A stretch of 64,000 nt of DNA, from assembly GCA_947579665.1 (NCBI GenBank), contig OX388343.1:99515657-99579656 (forward strand). Reading direction: 5' to 3'. Under the pieces are notes generated by a model, which worked only from the letters and a program-made list of their open reading frames with translations, was not told the DNA's origin and did not search any database. This document shows, in pieces, positions 60,369 through 64,000 of the stretch. Origin of the DNA: Sympetrum striolatum. Taxonomy: Eukaryota > Arthropoda > Insecta > Odonata > Libellulidae. The position numbers were made by a program, and so were the translations under genes. Position 1 is the stretch's first letter. Every line of letters starts with the position of its first letter.

Positions 60369-63300
60369 AAGGCTTTAGAAGGATCAGCTACCTACAAAAC
60401 TGGACACTTATTTCACTGTGTAAATCCATAGACCGTAAATGCTCAAAAGTGGGGTATTGTTCAAGCGTCAAAATAGGTTTTTCGACTATATTCTCAATCT
60501 TGTTTCGGAATTATTTTAGTGTTTATTTGCATTTCAATGTATCGGAGCCTCGATCTTTTCCTTTTGGATTATTTAATGAAACTACAGTCTACTGCTGTGA
60601 AATTAGTCCTGCTATTGATATACCACAGATTTCGACTAAATAGAGGTTAAAAGACTGTTCAAAGGAATTCTCTACTTTTCACTCTTCAAATACGATTTGT
60701 CAAATTAAGAGCGTATGAGCTCAGAGCACTATGTACGTATCGTACTATTGAATGGATTAACGCATACATTGAAAAACAACACTCACTGTTTTTTATAATA
60801 CCCTTGGGAAAATCGTAGCGTACGTACATTAAGGAAGATGGGGTGGACCTACTATTATTGAAATACATGTCATTTTGGAAACCCATGATTTCCATTTTGT
60901 TGACTGATTTAGGTCTAAATATTCTTAGAAGTGATTGAAATTAGACCTGAAATGAAATTTTATTTATCAACACCAGAGAAATAATTTAAAAGCAAAGGAA
61001 CCAATATCGGCAAATTTAACGCTAAGAATATTTTTCTTAATTCAGACCCCTCAGTATCTTTACTGGAAGTCTACATTTACACGTCTTAAAGAAATTCTAT
61101 AATTTCGATTCGAAAGAAAATAAAGAGGGTGTATTAATAATGAAGTAACGTACTTTCTGAGATTTTAGCCATTATTAGTTAGCATCATTATCTCTCATTT
61201 TTCTCGAGAGTTCCTACGGGAATTATGAAGTGAGATACTTATTAAGTTTCAATTAAAGCTGTTTCCATAGAGCGAACTTCTTTAAAAATTTACCATGAAG
61301 AGAGCTATTATCAAGAACTTCACTATGCGCAAAGAGTCTAGCTGTGCATGACATTTTCATCGTTGCTTCGCTTTGGATTTACTTATGCGCTGGGCGTTGA
61401 AAAAAAGCTTTGAAGGCACACTGTATTTTTCTATTATTTGAAAATGAGTAAACTTAGTGCACGTTAACTGCTTTCTCAAAGCAATCATTGGCAATTGTTT
61501 CAAGTGATGTAATGCTAACGGAAATTAAACATTCGAAGAAAAAGCAGCTCCTGGAATTAATTAAGGATTTCTTATCTAATAGAATAATATTCTTGAAAGT
61601 AAAGCTATTATTCCTGAATTAATTACTTCAGAGATTTTATGAGTAATAAAAAATAACGTACCAATAGCCATAGAAAATCAATAGCCTTACTGAAAATCTA
61701 AGAGTAAATCATCGTCGATGTGAATACTAAATACATTTTTGCTATAACTTTTAGTGAGGGGTTTCTGGCTCTAAGTAATGATTTAGCTGCTACTTGGTTC
61801 TCACTATAGATTTCGAAACTCCTGGTTCAACTGAATCCTGACCTCATATTTTCTCTGTCGACATAAAAATTAAGCAATGAGAATAAAGTAAATTATTAAG
61901 GAGCGATGAGCAGCAAAATGTTTCTTACGGTAACTGCGTTCAGTATGAGAATTACGGTATTTAATTAAGCATAAGACATTTCTTATCAGGTATGTATATC
62001 AGAATCCACATTAATTACTTCTGAGCACTTCTCTTTACATATAGATACTCAGCTAGTAAAATTTCCTTTAAACTCTGTAACATTGATATATCAGTGTGTT
62101 ATTCGTTCCTTAAAACCAGAATAGAAAAAGCGTCATAAAATGCGAATCTTTTAGGTTCGTATCACTAAATGTTTTCGATGGAAAAGATTTCATTCTCTTG
62201 GTATAAAGTATGTTTCATGGGAAAAGGTAAGGTCATCAATTCACAATGATAATTTAAGCCCCGGTTTCCAGAAAATTGAGGGAATCACTTCCGCAGATGT
62301 TACACTTAGACGAGCGTGGCTTTATCCTTTGGTTCTGAGCGAATTCTCTTTCAGCAGCGCTGAGGGGCGATCCCTCGAGAGGAAACTGCGCTGCAAATAA
62401 GCGCTCTACAACGGACTAGATATTCCCATCCAAATGCAGCACAGGGACACTTTTGTATCATTCTTCCGCCTTTTCCCATTATAAAAGAGGCCACCGCTAG
62501 TCCCATCTGTTCCTTTCTTTCATTTATTTTCTTTTTCTGAGATGGAGGGGGGGAGAGAGATTGCTCTCGTGGTCGGATGTTCAAGGCTTTGTCGTTCATT
62601 ATTTGCGGCGGCGCTAAAGAAAGAATGCATGTATAAAGGAGAGGGAGGGACTGGGAACTGTGTCTCATTTATGAGATGAAAGACATTAGTGCTTAAAAAA
62701 GGGAGTCAATTATAACCTCAGACTAACTTTCATGAGAAGGGAGCAGTTACTCACAGAATGCTGACACGATTAATAAGGAAATTTGGTAGACAAGGGTTGC
62801 GAACATTTATCCACTAAATAGTGAAATGAGTTCGATGCTATGCATCAAAATCTTTTGTTTTTTAGCTAGATATTTTACAGTGCACATACCGATTTCTTCA
62901 AAAAATACGTAAGTAAAAATAAAAGAATACAGTATCATTAAACATTTTCACTTTTCTCATTAAATAATACACGTCACTCTTTAATTTTGTCAAATGTAAT
63001 ATTTCTAATGAATGATAAGAGAACTGTAACAATATATATTTCAATTTGTATTGCTACTGTTAAATGTAAAATAATGGTTTCAGATTTCCCTAATGCAATT
63101 GATATTTGTTTTACCCGCTTGGAATTTAACCTAATAATTGTGCAGAAAATCAAATTAATTGAAGGAGTGGAAACTTAAATGTACGATTTCAATTTTTCTT
63201 GACTTTCGTTGATTAAAAATCTATACAAGAAATATTGGGAGAAAGTTGAAAAAAAAACTTTAATTTTCTGGAGTACGTGAGTCCTCATTTAATGAAAAAA

Positions 63301-64000
63301 CTAAAAAAGTTCCCCTTGAATAATTCTTAACTTATATAAAGTATTTCTCATATAAAAACTTTAAGTCTTTTTCTGGAATCAGAGTAATTTTTACTTTAAA
63401 TTGAACTCTAACTTTTTTGTATGTATCCATTCATTTTACGGGAGTAAGATGATTAAATCAGTTTCATCTCCTCTGAGAATTCACTCTTATGCAACTTAAG
63501 TATGTTAGATTTGACGGATGTCTTCCTTTGTCTTTACACTCCACATTTCTCAGAGAATATTTCATGAAATCGCTTGAAGTAGCATTTAAGCGCTTCATCG
63601 AAGAGATTTGCCACAATGTTTAATACCTATTCATAGGAGACAACGGGAGCCTATGCGAATGATTTGATGGGCACTCGAGGATAGAACTCGATATCTATTA
63701 ACCCTCTCAATTTGAGAGAGACTCAGAATAAACTGTTGTCTGGAAGGAGTCGAAGATCGTCTATATTTCAGGCGCCGTCCATTGAAATTTTGCCCTTCGT
63801 CCTCACCCAAAACTTCCGTTCTCCAAAACATAGCAAACGGCGATCGGAAGTGACGGCTACCAAATAAGATTGCATCAACTTCCGGATTCCGTCCACTCCC
63901 CTGCTTCTCACCACTTGCTATTCTCTCACTTTCCGTCTTACTTTTTCCAGCCACTTAACCTGCCATGGATTACTTTTAAGTCTCCCTTAACCCTGAGCCG
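60369..64000. other. AT-rich DNA, no gene recognised
   Basis: Frames at 62351-62668 and 63631-63954 (minus strand) lie in GC-richer patches but show no family motif or convincing splice context. No transposon ends were recognised. Confidence 0.4.

Noticed and set aside
62351..62668. 105-codon minus-strand frame
   Set aside because: It crosses a poly-purine tract and low-complexity sequence, with no motif.
1..64000. CRISPR arrays, operons, ribosomal RNA genes, telomeric repeats
   Set aside because: Looked for and not seen. The sequence is eukaryotic in character.

Overview
This looks like a stretch of an AT-rich animal nuclear genome, most likely an arthropod. It has no long open reading frames, no operons or ribosome-binding sites, and dense fossil DNA transposons of types common in arthropods: P-like, pogo/Tigger, mariner/Tc1, hAT, piggyBac-like and Helentron-like. 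The species cannot be fixed from the sequence alone. No complete protein-coding gene is visible. The window is best read as intergenic or long-intron DNA, with a few exon-like or splice-like signals at 134-218, 29260-29370 on the minus strand, 54881-55015 and 57146.

Layout. 1-900: a possible terminal coding exon. 3000-4320: a hAT MITE followed by a Helentron/HINE-like repeat. 7997-8315: a hAT MITE with a perfect 8-bp target duplication. 10009-13704: a large foldback element with arms of about 1.07 kb and a decayed minus-strand gene inside. 14798-15053: an inverted dimer of a tRNA-like sequence. 15990-16475: a Tigger-type MITE. 18495-21135: a P-element-like composite carrying a pogo-like element and a mariner MITE. 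21.2-35.6 kb: mostly unique AT-rich DNA with a candidate recursive splice site near 29.37 kb. 35603-37361: two more Tigger-type MITEs. 40874-45265: further MITEs and tRNA-like repeats. 47495-50083: a second copy of the P-like composite, inverted. 50249-51557: a piggyBac-like MITE split by a HINE-like repeat. 56425-56911: a GC-rich solo LTR. 59316-60368: the longest HINE-like copy, with a CA microsatellite.

How the parts relate. Element ends were checked by reading the terminal repeats and target duplications directly. The two P-like copies have different 8-bp duplications, so the composite appears to have moved as a unit at least twice after receiving its nested insertions. One copy contains a 102-base segment ending in a good splice acceptor that the other lacks. 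These elements, the HINE-like family and the head-to-head tRNA-like repeats are the parts most worth following up. All family assignments rest on motifs and termini recognised by eye. No database search was run.
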